From CBDEGU01 sp965238045 (lineage in GTDB: Bacteria; Acidobacteriota; Terriglobia; Bryobacterales; UBA6623): a stretch of 64,000 nt of DNA. The stretch is from NCBI GenBank assembly GCA_965238045.1, contig CBDEGU010000011.1:434001-498000 (forward strand), written 5' to 3'. Position 1 is the first letter of the stretch, and each line of letters starts with the position of its first letter. Made by a program: the position numbers and the translations under genes. Shown here in pieces: positions 26,171 to 34,896 of the stretch. The notes below the pieces were generated by a model. That model saw only the letters and a program-made list of their open reading frames with translations. It had not been told where the DNA came from and ran no database searches.

Positions 26171-27202
26171 ATGAGCGCGAAACGGGACGGCGCGAATTCA
26201 CGGCCAGTCATCGATACGATTTGTCCGGCGGCGGCCATCTCGGGAGGCGAGGTCGAAGTCCACGGGAGATGCCTGTCGCTGTTTCGGAAAAACCGCCCCC
26301 ATGCCCTGTTTGGAGAGGTCGAGGCGCGCCTGGTCGTGGGTGGTCCGCGTTATGTGGTGGTCAAAGTTCCCGAAGAAGCTAGCGGCGGCAGCCTCGTTCT
26401 CAACAATGGACTCAAGAATAGCGAGCCCCGCCCTTGCTCGATCGGGCTTCCCCTCGCTGACAGCTTGCACCCGGTAGCGAATCCGGCGGTCGACGCCGAG
26501 GGAAACATCTTTACGACCCGCAGCGGCACGCGAGGCGAGAGTGTTCCGGTCTCGGTATTCAAGATCGACCTGAATTTTGAAGTCAAGCCGGTGGGAGGCG
26601 AGATCGTTAATCCAACCGGGCTCATCTTCAACCGTCAGGGAGACCTGCTGATTTCCAGCCGCAATAGCGGGACGGTCTACATGATCGGTCCCAAGGGTCA
26701 GACCGAGGTCTATGCCGAGGGTATGGGCGTCGCGACCGGCATGGCGTTCGACAACGAGGAGAACCTTTACGTCGGTGACAGAACGGGAACGATCTTCAAG
26801 ATCGGTCCAGACCGCCAGATTTTTGTATTCGCGACGCTGGAACCCTCGATTGCCGCCTACCATCTGGTTTGGCACCCCAGCGGGCGTCTTTTTGTGACGG
26901 GCCCGACGACGTCGAGTTTTGACTGCGTCTATTCGATCTCGGCGGACGGGCAGGTCGAGACCTTCTATCGCGGCCTCGGGCGACCACAAGGGATGGTGCT
27001 CGATGCGAAAGGACGGCTCTACGTGGCCGCATCCCACAGCGGACGCAAGGGCGTGTATCGGCTGAGCGAGGCGGGCGAGATCGAGCAGGTCATCACGGGG
27101 CCCGGTATCGTCGGTCTGGCGTTCTTGCCCAGCGGAGAGATGGTTTTGGCGACGGGTTCGAGCATCTACCGCGTGGAAACCGCGTCCTGGATTGACAGGT
27201 AG
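26171..27202 (+). CDS. IPT/TIG-like domain fused to an SMP-30/NHL-type beta propeller
   Basis: A 343-aa protein without a signal peptide. The first 95 residues look like an IPT/TIG Ig-like domain (IDTICPAAAISGGEVEVHGR, VVKVPEEASGGSLVLNNGLK). The rest is a six-bladed propeller of the SMP-30/gluconolactonase or NHL type, with blades such as NPAVDAEGNIFTTRSG, NPTGLIFNRQGDLLISSRNS, TGMAFDNEENLYVGDRTG and PQGMVLDAKGRLYVAASHSG. The enzyme role is not certain; relatives include lactonases and scaffold propellers. It sits between pgpA and cinA, ending 8 bases before cinA, so it is probably in the same operon. Confidence 0.7.
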   Translation: MSAKRDGANSRPVIDTICPAAAISGGEVEVHGRCLSLFRKNRPHALFGEVEARLVVGGPRYVVVKVPEEASGGSLVLNNGLKNSEPRPCSIGLPLADSLHPVANPAVDAEGNIFTTRSGTRGESVPVSVFKIDLNFEVKPVGGEIVNPTGLIFNRQGDLLISSRNSGTVYMIGPKGQTEVYAEGMGVATGMAFDNEENLYVGDRTGTIFKIGPDRQIFVFATLEPSIAAYHLVWHPSGRLFVTGPTTSSFDCVYSISADGQVETFYRGLGRPQGMVLDAKGRLYVAASHSGRKGVYRLSEAGEIEQVITGPGIVGLAFLPSGEMVLATGSSIYRVETASWIDR

Positions 27203-27210
27203 TTCTTCCC

Positions 27211-28443
27211 TTGCAGGCAGAAATCATCGCCGTCGGGTCGGAGTTGCTGACTCCCAGCCGCATTGACACGAACTCGCTTTTCCTGACGCGAAAACTGAAC
27301 CAGCACGGCATCGAGGTGATCCGCAAGACGATCATCGGAGACGACCGCGAGCGGCTGGCCCATGAGATTCGGCGGGCGCGGGCCGGCGCCGGCATCGTGA
27401 TCATGACCGGCGGCATCGGGCCGACGCTGGACGATATCAGCCGGGAAGCCGCTGCGGACGCACTGGGCCGGGAGCTGCGCTTCGACGCCGAGATCATGAA
27501 GCAGATCGAGGCTCGCATCCTGCGGGTGCGGAGGGAAATGGCGCCGATCAACCGCCGCCAGGCATATATTCTGGAGGGCGCGGAGGTTCTGCCCAACGCC
27601 CGCGGAACCGCTCCCGGGCAGTGGTATGAAGACGACCAGGGCATTCTGATGCTGCTGCCGGGGCCGCCGCGCGAGATCGAGCCGCTGTTTGAAGAACAAT
27701 GCGAACCGCGTCTTGCCAAGATAGGATCCCGGCACCATTACTACACGGCTTACCTGCGCGTGGCGGGCCTGCCCGAGTCGGAAGTCGACCAGCGCGTTGC
27801 GCCCATCTATTCGGCCGAGCAGCGGGTGGCGACGACGATCCTGGCGTCGCCGGGCGACATCCAACTGCACATGCGTGCACAAGCCGAAAGTCTTGCGGAG
27901 GCGCGGGAAATCGCCGAGGCGCTATCGAGGAAAGTAGAAGCCGAGCTGGGATCGGCCGTGTTCAGCCGCCGGAACGAATCATTGCCAGCCGTCGTGCTGG
28001 GTCTGCTCGAGGAACGTGGTCTAAGCCTGGCCGTCGCGGAGAGTTGCACCGGGGGCATGATCGCCGAGAAGCTGACCTCGGTGCCGGGCAGTTCCAGAGC
28101 CTTCCTGGGCGGGTTCGTTACCTATAGCGAGCAGGCCAAGATCGATTGGCTGGGCGTTCAGGCAGAAACGATCCGTGCGCACGGCGTAGTGAGCGAACCG
28201 GTGGCCAGAGAGATGGCCGAAGGCGCGCGGCGCAGAGCCGGAGCGTCGATCGGCATTGCAACCACCGGCGTCGCCGGGCCCGGCGGCGGCACCGAGACAA
28301 CACCTACGGGCACGGTCTTTGTCGCGGTTGCCGATGGGTCAGGAGTGGAGACCGGCTCGCTGCAAATCGGCGGGGAACGCGACCGGGTCAGGCTCTGGGT
28401 CACCCAAAACGCGCTGAACCGGCTGCGGCGGAGGCTTCTCTAA
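27211..28443 (+). CDS. cinA: CinA: competence/damage-inducible protein with nicotinamide-nucleotide amidase domain
   Basis: A 410-aa two-domain protein. The N-terminal MoaB/MogA-like domain reads AEIIAVGSELLTPSRIDTNS and IVIMTGGIGPTLDDISREAA. The C-terminal CinA domain reads SLAVAESCTGGMIAEKLTSV, PGSSRAFLGGFVTYS and ATTGVAGPGGGTETTPTGTV, the NMN deamidase signature that recycles nicotinamide mononucleotide to nicotinate mononucleotide. The length fits full CinA. The start is a TTG at 27211, since no ATG or GTG lies near and homology begins at once. It is followed directly by a copy of the dispersed palindromic element. Confidence 0.93.
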   Translation: MQAEIIAVGSELLTPSRIDTNSLFLTRKLNQHGIEVIRKTIIGDDRERLAHEIRRARAGAGIVIMTGGIGPTLDDISREAAADALGRELRFDAEIMKQIEARILRVRREMAPINRRQAYILEGAEVLPNARGTAPGQWYEDDQGILMLLPGPPREIEPLFEEQCEPRLAKIGSRHHYYTAYLRVAGLPESEVDQRVAPIYSAEQRVATTILASPGDIQLHMRAQAESLAEAREIAEALSRKVEAELGSAVFSRRNESLPAVVLGLLEERGLSLAVAESCTGGMIAEKLTSVPGSSRAFLGGFVTYSEQAKIDWLGVQAETIRAHGVVSEPVAREMAEGARRRAGASIGIATTGVAGPGGGTETTPTGTVFVAVADGSGVETGSLQIGGERDRVRLWVTQNALNRLRRRLL

Positions 28444-28622
28444 GCCCGCATTTCTCACCACCTGACAACCGAAGCACATGATAGGCCCGCCATTACTTCG
28501 TTGCGCTTGCTCGCCGTGCTCAACGTACAGTCAAGTACGCCTGCGCTCGTCAAGCGGCGCGCGCCTCGTACTGACGGGCCTCTCACGCACTTGGGTTCGC
28601 CACGTGGTGAGAAAAGCGGGCT
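28443..28622 (+). repeat. 180-bp palindromic dispersed element, copy 1
   Basis: It begins AGCCCGCATTTCTCACCAC and ends GTGGTGAGAAAAGCGGGCT, 19-bp arms that pair with one mismatch. Inside, AGGCCCG pairs with CGGGCCT, GCTTG with CAAGC, and CGTAC with GTACG, all in nested order, so the whole element can form one long hairpin. The first base is the last base of the cinA stop codon. One frame is open across the element (RISHHLTTEAHDRPAITSLR), as in the other copies. Confidence 0.9.
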
Positions 28623-28677
28623 ATGCTCACACCATCCATGAGCCGAGACCCATCGCGGGATGGGGCCGCGGCGGCGG

Positions 28678-29355
28678 CTAACCGTAGACGGTTACCTGAG
28701 TCACGGGCCGAAAGCGGACGAGAACCCTGCCCAACACCGGCCGGCCGAAATTCATCGCGGGATTGAACTTCGTTGTCAATAGCACGCTCGCGATGTGTGA
28801 TACCAGCCTGGCGTTCATCTCAGGCGGACGAAGGGGCAATTTCAGCATCCGAATGCTGTACACCCGGCCGTCCTTGTTGATGAGGACTTCCACGGTGATG
28901 TCTTCCTGGACGCTGAAGTCCGGCACGTCGGTCATCGTCGGATCACTGATCCATGCCTTCGTCAGGTAGAGCAGCGGGATGTCGTCGGCCGCGTTGCCGC
29001 GCACGAATGTCAGGTCCGACATCAGAACGCCGAACAGAATCAGTGCGGAGAGCACGCCGCCGCCGGCCGGGACCATCAGCGGCCGGAGCAGATTGTCGAG
29101 CCCCAGCTTCCAACTTGGCCAGGCACTCCGCCCGCCGGCACGAGAGGCAGCGAGCAGTATCCGCGTTCGCAAGGCGGCGGGAGCCGGAATTGGCGGCCAC
29201 TCCCTAACGAACTGGGGCAAGATTTCCCGCTGCTCGCAGGTCTCGAAGCAGTCCATACATTGTGTCAAGTGACGCCGCAGCAGCCGGTGAGTGAAAAACC
29301 CCAGTTCGCCATCGACATACTTCCCGATATTCCTCCGTGCCACGTGACAGGTCAT
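28678..29355 (-). CDS. Membrane anti-sigma factor with zinc finger and TonB-like C-terminal domain
   Basis: The 225-aa product has the ZAS zinc-finger anti-sigma motif H29-x3-C33-x2-C36, plus cysteines at 3 and 40. A single membrane helix lies at about residues 92-112 (MVPAGGGVLSALILFGVLM). The periplasmic part ends in a domain resembling the TonB C-terminus: ITVEVLINKDGRVYSIRMLK followed by a helix and LTTKFNPAMNFGRPVLG. It would bind and silence the adjacent ECF sigma factor, whose gene ends 3 bases upstream, and release it on an envelope signal. The TonB-like sensor is inferred from pattern and not certain. Confidence 0.8.
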   Translation of the reverse strand: MTCHVARRNIGKYVDGELGFFTHRLLRRHLTQCMDCFETCEQREILPQFVREWPPIPAPAALRTRILLAASRAGGRSAWPSWKLGLDNLLRPLMVPAGGGVLSALILFGVLMSDLTFVRGNAADDIPLLYLTKAWISDPTMTDVPDFSVQEDITVEVLINKDGRVYSIRMLKLPLRPPEMNARLVSHIASVLLTTKFNPAMNFGRPVLGRVLVRFRPVTQVTVYG

Positions 29356-29358
29356 ATC

Positions 29359-30063
29359 CTACTCCGTTTGCAGTTCCACTCCTTCGGGCAGTGAGACTGC
29401 GGTGTGCCGGCGCATTCCGTATCGCAAAGCCTCGCGGCCCCGCAGGATACGTGATTTCACCGTGCCGAGGGGCAGGTGAAGCATGTGCGCAATCTCGCTG
29501 TAGCTCAAGCCTTCGATATCCCGCAAGATGACAATACAACGCAGCCTGGCATCCATTTTTCGAAGCACCTGCTCGACCAGAGCAAGCTGCTCGCGGCGGC
29601 AGGTGACATCGAAGGGGGTTTCCGAGCCGCTGACAAGATACCGGTAACTTTCGGAAAGAGGGACCGCGTCAAGCAGTATCTCGCGGCGCCGGTGACGTCC
29701 GAACCAGCGCCGCTGGTTCGAGGCCTCGTTCAGGGCAATGCGATAAATCCAGGTCTTCAGGCTGCAATCGCCCCGAAATTTCCCGATTTTCAAGAAGATC
29801 TTTGTGAATACCTCCTGCGTCACATCGGCCGTCTCGGAAGGATCGTTAAGCAAGCGATACACAAATCCGAAAATCGGCTGCTGGTAGAGATCCAGGAGTT
29901 CTTCAAAGGCGCCGGGCCGGCGGCGGCGCAGCCGGCTGACCAAGTCCTCCTGATCCGCGTGGCTCGGAGGCTGTGTTCCCGCAACCTGTGTATGAGTGAT
30001 CGGCACTTGTCGGTATCTGCTCTCTCTGGAAATCAGCTTATCAGTAACACCGGGTTCGGACAA
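29359..30063 (-). CDS. ECF RNA polymerase sigma factor (RpoE-like)
   Basis: A 234-aa sigma-70 family protein with only regions 2 and 4. Region 2 reads LLDLYQQPIFGFVYRLLNDP and DVTQEVFTKIFLKIGKFRGD with LKTWIYRIALNEASNQRRW. Region 4 reads LVEQVLRKMDARLRCIVILR and LSYSEIAHMLHLPLGTVKSR, a clear helix-turn-helix for the -35 element. About 40 extra residues precede region 2. Its stop is 3 bases from the start of the zinc-finger anti-sigma gene, so the two form an operon. Divergent from the polysaccharide operon with 262 bp between; it may control that operon, but no promoter motif was identified. Confidence 0.92.
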   Translation of the reverse strand: MSEPGVTDKLISRESRYRQVPITHTQVAGTQPPSHADQEDLVSRLRRRRPGAFEELLDLYQQPIFGFVYRLLNDPSETADVTQEVFTKIFLKIGKFRGDCSLKTWIYRIALNEASNQRRWFGRHRRREILLDAVPLSESYRYLVSGSETPFDVTCRREQLALVEQVLRKMDARLRCIVILRDIEGLSYSEIAHMLHLPLGTVKSRILRGREALRYGMRRHTAVSLPEGVELQTE

Positions 30064-30325
30064 TCAGCTTCTGAGTATGATAGACACCGCTGGGACGCAT
30101 TTTGTTCATACAAATTTGCAAAGTCTCGCGCCGAGGGTGCAACCACGAACAAGGCGCGCCTATCATCCCGTGGCCGGAGTCGGGCCGGGCGCGTTGCGAG
30201 CGCCGCGGCGCGGATAGATATGCCGGCGCGAGCCGGGAGTGCAGGGAAATTTCCCGTGCTCGGAGATGCCAGCGGCCCTTGACCCGCACCGGCGCAATAA
30301 AGACTCGCTTTCCCCGCGCCGATGA

Positions 30326-31846
30326 ATGGTCGTGGACCGCTCCGCCCGCGCTTCGATCGCAACAGCCGCCGCGCACTGGCCTCTGGCCTCCCTGCCGCCA
30401 TGGGCTACGCCGAGCCGCCCGTCGAAGTTTGCGGCATGGTTCGCCCTGCTGGCGGGCTCGGCCGTATTCTTCGCCATCGGCGCGCTTGAGGATGATCGTG
30501 TCGCCGCCGTCGCCGCCGGATGCGTCTTTCTGCTTTGTGTTTGGCTGTTGCTCCGCGTCCTGCGACTGCGGCTTCTGTCGCCAGTGATGCTCTATCTGTG
30601 TATCTTTGGTCTGTTTCATCTTGGGCTGGTCGTTCCCTGGGCTCTGGATATTGCGAGCCGTTCGCCGCCCTATTGGGTGCTGCGATACCCGCTCTGGCCG
30701 GCGATGTCGCTCATCGTGTTGGGGCTTACCGCTTACCTGACTGGCGCGGTGGCCGGCGCCGCGCGCTGGGCGGAGCGCAAACAACCGCAGTCTTCCTTGC
30801 AGCAAAACACGCCCCTGTACCAGTGCGGACTCGCCGTCTGCGCCGGCGGACTGCTGCTCTTTGCCTGGGGCATCCACTTGCTGGGTTTCAGCCGCTTCTT
30901 GGAGGCTTCCTATATTGACACCTTCGAGCTGGTCAGGCTCTATGATCCGCGCTTTTTCATCACCAGCCTGACCGTGGTTCCGGTCGGATTGTGCATCAGC
31001 GCGGCCGCCGCTCCCCGGCGCAGCTATACGCTTCTGCTCTGCCTGTCGTTCTTCTGGATGCTCCTGATTGCCTTCATCGGTTACCGGGCCCATGCCCTGG
31101 TGCCGATGGTGATCGTGGTGGCGGTACTTAGCAAACGGGGACTCCGCATTCCGAGGCTCGCCTACGGGGCCGCGCTCGCCGCCCTGCTGGTCGCCGTTCC
31201 CGCGGCCCGGTCCATGCGCGAGAGTCGTTTGTCCGAGCGCTCTCTCGGCGGGGTGTTGAGCGGCGTACGCCCGCTTTCGGCCATTGAGGAGATGGGCGGC
31301 AGCCTGCAGCCCCTGGTGCACACGATCCAGCTGATGGAAACCGAGCCGCTTCGCCGGGGAACGACCTATTGGAACGCCCTGCTGAGGGTCCTTCCCAACC
31401 TGTCGAGCCGGTGGGGGAGCGGCGGCTACGTTCGGATCGAGAACCTCTCGCCGACGCACTGGGTCACGATCCGCGCCGAACCATGGAAGTACAAACACCA
31501 CGGCGGCATCGGCTTTTCGGCCGTCGCCGAGCCCTATATGAACTTCTCCCACGCGGGCGTCGCGGGGTACTTTTTTCTGCTCGGCCTGTTTCTGGTCTGG
31601 CTGGACCGCGTCGATGGGTTCCGTCCCACCAGGCTGGCGGCCTGGGCGATACTTCTCGGCCCCTTGTTGCTGACGACGCGCGGCAGTTTCGATTCGTTTT
31701 TCCGGCCCGCGGTCTGGGGCCTGCTGATTCTGATTGCCTCGCGCATAGTCTGCGACTCGTTAGCATCGCGGGCGGGGGGAGCGACCGCCGCGCTTCCCCA
31801 ACCCGGCCGGGCGCCGGTTCCGCTGGCCGAGGCGCCCCGTGCCTGA
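30326..31846 (+). CDS. O-antigen/exopolysaccharide repeat-unit polymerase (Wzy-like)
   Basis: A 506-aa polytopic protein with about 10-12 membrane segments and a large extracytoplasmic loop. The loop contains GGSLQPLVHTIQLMETEPLR, RGTTYWNALLRVLPNL and GGIGFSAVAEPYMNFSHAG, which match the oligosaccharide repeat-unit polymerase group that joins lipid-linked repeat units at the periplasmic face. It is the first gene of a five-gene operon (polymerase, sugar transferase, GNAT, FemAB-like, aminotransferase) with overlapping starts and stops. The start is uncertain: the first about 30 residues are basic and Ala-rich, and a later start is possible. A long antisense ORF here is a codon-bias shadow. 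Confidence 0.75.
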   Translation: MVVDRSARASIATAAAHWPLASLPPWATPSRPSKFAAWFALLAGSAVFFAIGALEDDRVAAVAAGCVFLLCVWLLLRVLRLRLLSPVMLYLCIFGLFHLGLVVPWALDIASRSPPYWVLRYPLWPAMSLIVLGLTAYLTGAVAGAARWAERKQPQSSLQQNTPLYQCGLAVCAGGLLLFAWGIHLLGFSRFLEASYIDTFELVRLYDPRFFITSLTVVPVGLCISAAAAPRRSYTLLLCLSFFWMLLIAFIGYRAHALVPMVIVVAVLSKRGLRIPRLAYGAALAALLVAVPAARSMRESRLSERSLGGVLSGVRPLSAIEEMGGSLQPLVHTIQLMETEPLRRGTTYWNALLRVLPNLSSRWGSGGYVRIENLSPTHWVTIRAEPWKYKHHGGIGFSAVAEPYMNFSHAGVAGYFFLLGLFLVWLDRVDGFRPTRLAAWAILLGPLLLTTRGSFDSFFRPAVWGLLILIASRIVCDSLASRAGGATAALPQPGRAPVPLAEAPRA

Positions 31847-32684
31847 CGCCCCCGCACCTGAAGCCCCCGCACCTGAAACCCCCGTGCCTGAAGCCCCCGT
31901 GCCTGACGCCCCCGCACCTGAAGCCCCCGCACCTGAAACCCCCGTGCCTGAAGCCCCCGTGCCTGAAGCCCCCGTGCCTGAAGCCCCCGTGCCTGAAGCC
32001 CCCGTGCCTGAAGCCCCCGCTGGAGCCCCCGCGCCTGGCCCCATCGCGCCGAGACAAGAACCGCCGGCAGCCCGCGGTTTGGCTCGCGGGATCAAGGCCT
32101 GCCTCGACCGCACCGCGGCCGCAGCGCTGTTGCTGCTTTGCGCTCCCGTCATGGCGCTGATCGCTCTATGGATTCGCATCACGATGGGTGCGCCGGTATG
32201 GTTCCGCCAGCCCAGACTGGGCCGGGGCGAAAAAATCTTCGTCCTGGTGAAGTTTCGGACCATGCACCGCGGCACGGCGAAATCCGACGCCGAGCGGCTG
32301 ACCGAGCTGGGCAAGTGGCTGCGGCGAACCAGCCTCGACGAGTTGCCGCAACTGATCCATATTCTGCGCGGCGAGATGAGCTTCGTGGGCCCGAGACCGC
32401 TGCTGGTCAAGTACCAGTCGTTCTACACGCAACCGGAGAAGAAGCGCCACTCGATCGCTCCCGGACTAACCGGCTGGGCGCAGATTCATGGCAGGAACCA
32501 GCTGAACTGGGACCAGCGGCTGGCTCTCGATGCCTGGTACGCCGAGCACTGGAGCCTTCTCCTCGACGCCGAGATCCTGCTGCGCACCGTCGGCTGCGTG
32601 CTGTTGGGCCGCGGAGTGGAAGTGGCCCCGGCCGAGTCGATGGACGACCTCGATGTCGAGCGGGCACGAGCGGAACTGCGATGA
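31839..32684 (+). CDS. Polyprenyl-phosphate sugar-1-phosphate transferase with an N-terminal PEAPV repeat
   Basis: This enzyme family (WcaJ/PglC/WbaP C-terminal type) transfers the first sugar phosphate to undecaprenyl phosphate. After an unusual repeat tail (residues 2-61), one membrane helix (AAAALLLLCAPVMALIALWI) is followed by the catalytic core: PVWFRQPRLGRGEKIFVLVK, FRTMH, LRRTSLDELPQLIHILRGEM, SFVGPRPLL and PGLTGWAQIHGRNQLNW. All are diagnostic. The GTG at 31839 overlaps the stop of the polymerase gene; a start within or after the repeat cannot be excluded. The stop overlaps the next gene's ATG (ATGA). Confidence 0.9.
   Translation: MPDAPAPEAPAPETPVPEAPVPDAPAPEAPAPETPVPEAPVPEAPVPEAPVPEAPVPEAPAGAPAPGPIAPRQEPPAARGLARGIKACLDRTAAAALLLLCAPVMALIALWIRITMGAPVWFRQPRLGRGEKIFVLVKFRTMHRGTAKSDAERLTELGKWLRRTSLDELPQLIHILRGEMSFVGPRPLLVKYQSFYTQPEKKRHSIAPGLTGWAQIHGRNQLNWDQRLALDAWYAEHWSLLLDAEILLRTVGCVLLGRGVEVAPAESMDDLDVERARAELR
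31842..32021 (+). repeat. Twelve 15-bp tandem units encoding PEAPV-type pentapeptides
   Basis: Twelve in-frame units of the type CCTGAAGCCCCCGTG encode PDAPA, PEAPA, PETPV and PEAPV. The first four units (PDAPA-PEAPA-PETPV-PEAPV) are repeated as a 60-bp block, followed by runs of PEAPV. The order shows both unit-level and block-level duplication. Unit number is likely to vary between strains. The repeat lengthens a cytoplasmic, extended, acidic/proline-rich tail. Confidence 0.95.
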
Positions 32685-33457
32685 AAATCCGTCCGGCACT
32701 TCCGGGCGAGGGCGCCTGTATGGCCTCGATGATTCGGGATTCGCTGCCGCCCGCGGTCGAGGGTTTGACCATCTGGCACTGCGCCGGCGCGGCGAAATAC
32801 GTCGAACAGCAGTTGCGGGACCGCGCGGGGGCCGGTGACCCAGCGGTCGCGGCGGCCTACTGGGTTCTGGACGGCGCGGCGGACCAGCCCGCGGGTATGG
32901 CGAAGCTGAGAACGGCCGGCGACAGCATCTTTCTCGATCACATCTATGTCGCGGCCGGTGCGCGGGGCGCGGCCCGCGGGCGCGAGCTTCTGCGGCGGAG
33001 CGTCACGCAAGGGGCCGCCGAGAGCGGCTCATCGTTTCTCATGCTGGATGCGGATCCCTCCAACGAACTTGCCTTCGGCTGGTACCAGCGCCTCGGCTTG
33101 GCGCAAGTGGGAGAGACCTTTTGGCAGACGATGCCGTTGCGTCCGGTGACCGCGGAACGCCTCAGAGTGAAGGGCTGGGCCGCGGCCGAGACGCAGCACG
33201 CGGAGCTTGATTTCTCGCAGTTTCGGCTCGGCCACGATGACGGCTGCTTCCTGGTTGGCCGTCTCGGCGGCGCCTATTTCCGGCTGACCCAGCCCCGGGC
33301 CTGTACCGACCGGCGCGTCCATTACACGCTCCATGCCATCGACCCGAAACGCTCCCTGCTGATGATCACCGGAAAAAAGCTTGACCACCTCGAGGTGCGG
33401 CGGCGAACGGTTCGCATGCGCACCGGCATCTCGGACCTGCTGCGGCGCCTGGAGTGA
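32681..33457 (+). CDS. GNAT-family N-acetyltransferase
   Basis: From the ATG at 32681, overlapping the transferase stop, the 258-aa protein begins MKIRPALPGEGACMASMIRD, a standard GNAT opening. Acetyl-CoA-binding features include IFLDHIYVAAGARGAARGRE (strand 4 and the R/Q-x-x-G-x-A loop region) and FLMLDADPSNELAFGWYQRL with GLAQVGETFW. A C-terminal domain of about 100 residues (VTAERLRVKGWAAAETQHAE) is beyond the usual GNAT fold and unrecognised. In this operon it may acetylate an amino sugar of the repeat unit. The longer frame upstream of 32681 is a shadow of the transferase gene. Confidence 0.75.
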   Translation: MKIRPALPGEGACMASMIRDSLPPAVEGLTIWHCAGAAKYVEQQLRDRAGAGDPAVAAAYWVLDGAADQPAGMAKLRTAGDSIFLDHIYVAAGARGAARGRELLRRSVTQGAAESGSSFLMLDADPSNELAFGWYQRLGLAQVGETFWQTMPLRPVTAERLRVKGWAAAETQHAELDFSQFRLGHDDGCFLVGRLGGAYFRLTQPRACTDRRVHYTLHAIDPKRSLLMITGKKLDHLEVRRRTVRMRTGISDLLRRLE

Positions 33458-34896
33458 CGCCCCAGGCGGCTTGCCTCTCTTGCAGCCAGGTTCGGCCGTC
33501 CGCGAAGATTTTCCGCTGTTCGGTCGATACTCCCATGAGGCTTGCCGGTAACATCACGCCCGGCAATATCACGCCCGGGCACCGGAGGGCGGACCGGAGG
33601 CGCGTGACGCGAATGCCAGCCCTACCCGCGATGCATGACCAGCAGGAACACGCCCAGGGCCAACTGCGCCAGATCCCCTCCTCAAGTCCCGAACTCTGGG
33701 ACGAGGCGATTCGGCCCCTTCCTCACGATTTTTATCACAGCGCCGCCTACCATCGTTTTGCCGAGCAGCGGGGCGAGGGCCAGGCCAGCCTGCTGGTCTA
33801 CAGCGAAGGGAGCCGCCGCTTCCTGTGGCCCTGCTTGCTGCGGCCGATTCCGGCCTTGGAACCCCGCGGATTTTATGACGTCACCTCGGTCTACGGTTAT
33901 CCCGGTCCGCTGGCTTGGGGCGGGGAAGACGACCCCTCGTTCCTTGAGCGCGCCTCTCAAGCGATCGTGTCCGCTTGGCGCTCCCAGCGCGTGGTGGCGG
34001 CCTTTACCCGCCTCCATCCGGTGCTGGGCAATCATCGTCTCTTGCCCGGCCACCCCCCGCCCGTGCGGTCGGGAACGACCGTGGCGATCGACCTGACCCA
34101 GCCGCCGGAACGAATCTGGAACGGCTACCAGTCCAGTCTCCGCCATCGCATCAACCAAGCCCGCGCGAAAGGCGTCGTCGTGGAGTTGGATCGCGAGCGG
34201 CGTCACCTGCCTAAGTTCGCCGAGCTCTACCGGCGGACCATGCGGCGAAACCAGGCATCGTCGTACTACTTTTTCGGCCAGGAAGATTTTCACGCCTTGC
34301 TCGACCAGCTCGGCTCGCGAGCAGTTCTGATGGCCGTCCGCTGGCAAGATCAGGTGATCGGCGCCGGCATCTTTGTCGAACACGGCGGCATGGAACTTGG
34401 CGGCATTGTGCAGAACCATTTCTGCATAAACGACCCCGAGTTTCTGCATCTTGCGCCCTCGAAGGTGTTGCTCGACGAGGTACGCCGATGGGCCGCCCGG
34501 CGCGGCAACCGGCTCTTCCACCTGGGGGGCGGCCGCGGTGGCCAGCGCGACAGCCTGTTCGACTTCAAGGCGGCGTTTAGCAAACAGACCTACGACTTCT
34601 ACACCTGGAAGGGGATCATCGAACCCTCGGTGTACGAAGACCTTTGCGACTCGCACGACCTGCGTTTCGGCCCGCGCGAGACTGGCCCGCCCGAAACGAA
34701 CGGCACCGCTGAATTGAGCGGCTTTTTTCCGGCCTATCGCGAAAATCTTCCCGCTGGGCTGGCTTCGCCGGGGCTCGCCCGGCCCTCGGGCATCGCCCCA
34801 GCCCAGGTAGCGGCCAGGCCGCGAAAGGTAGCTGGTGAGAGGCCACGCCCCCGAAACCCTGCCGAGACTCACTTTCCGGCCCAAGGAGAATCATGA
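33454..34896 (+). CDS. FemAB/GNAT-like acyltransferase (BioF2-like, CelD-type)
   Basis: A 480-aa protein whose core (about residues 75-400) matches the FemAB-like/BioF2 acetyltransferase group found in exopolysaccharide clusters: LPHDFYHSAAYHRFAEQRGE, SVYGYPGPLAWGG, SLRHRINQARAKGVVVEL, FAELYRRTMRRNQASSYYFF and LFHLGGGRGGQRDSLFDFKA. The first 60 residues are basic and low-complexity, including an in-frame 15-bp duplication encoding NITPGNITPG, so the true start may be a later ATG (33615 or 33633). The C-terminal 60 residues are Pro/Ala-rich. It overlaps neighbours at both ends (ATGA), as expected in a tight operon. Confidence 0.75.
   Translation: MTPQAACLSCSQVRPSAKIFRCSVDTPMRLAGNITPGNITPGHRRADRRRVTRMPALPAMHDQQEHAQGQLRQIPSSSPELWDEAIRPLPHDFYHSAAYHRFAEQRGEGQASLLVYSEGSRRFLWPCLLRPIPALEPRGFYDVTSVYGYPGPLAWGGEDDPSFLERASQAIVSAWRSQRVVAAFTRLHPVLGNHRLLPGHPPPVRSGTTVAIDLTQPPERIWNGYQSSLRHRINQARAKGVVVELDRERRHLPKFAELYRRTMRRNQASSYYFFGQEDFHALLDQLGSRAVLMAVRWQDQVIGAGIFVEHGGMELGGIVQNHFCINDPEFLHLAPSKVLLDEVRRWAARRGNRLFHLGGGRGGQRDSLFDFKAAFSKQTYDFYTWKGIIEPSVYEDLCDSHDLRFGPRETGPPETNGTAELSGFFPAYRENLPAGLASPGLARPSGIAPAQVAARPRKVAGERPRPRNPAETHFPAQGES

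Noticed and set aside
30041..31552. 503-codon open frame on the minus strand
   Set aside because: Antisense to the Wzy-like polymerase, Gln/Arg/Gly-rich and without any fold signal, whereas the plus strand encodes membrane helices.
31842..32021. Tandem repeat as a CRISPR array
   Set aside because: Units are 15 bp, directly adjacent without spacers, and in frame with a coding sequence. No CRISPR array or cas gene was seen anywhere in the window.
32138..32680. Long N-terminal extension of the GNAT gene
   Set aside because: It is the shadow of the sugar transferase in another frame; the GNAT fold begins exactly at the ATG at 32681.
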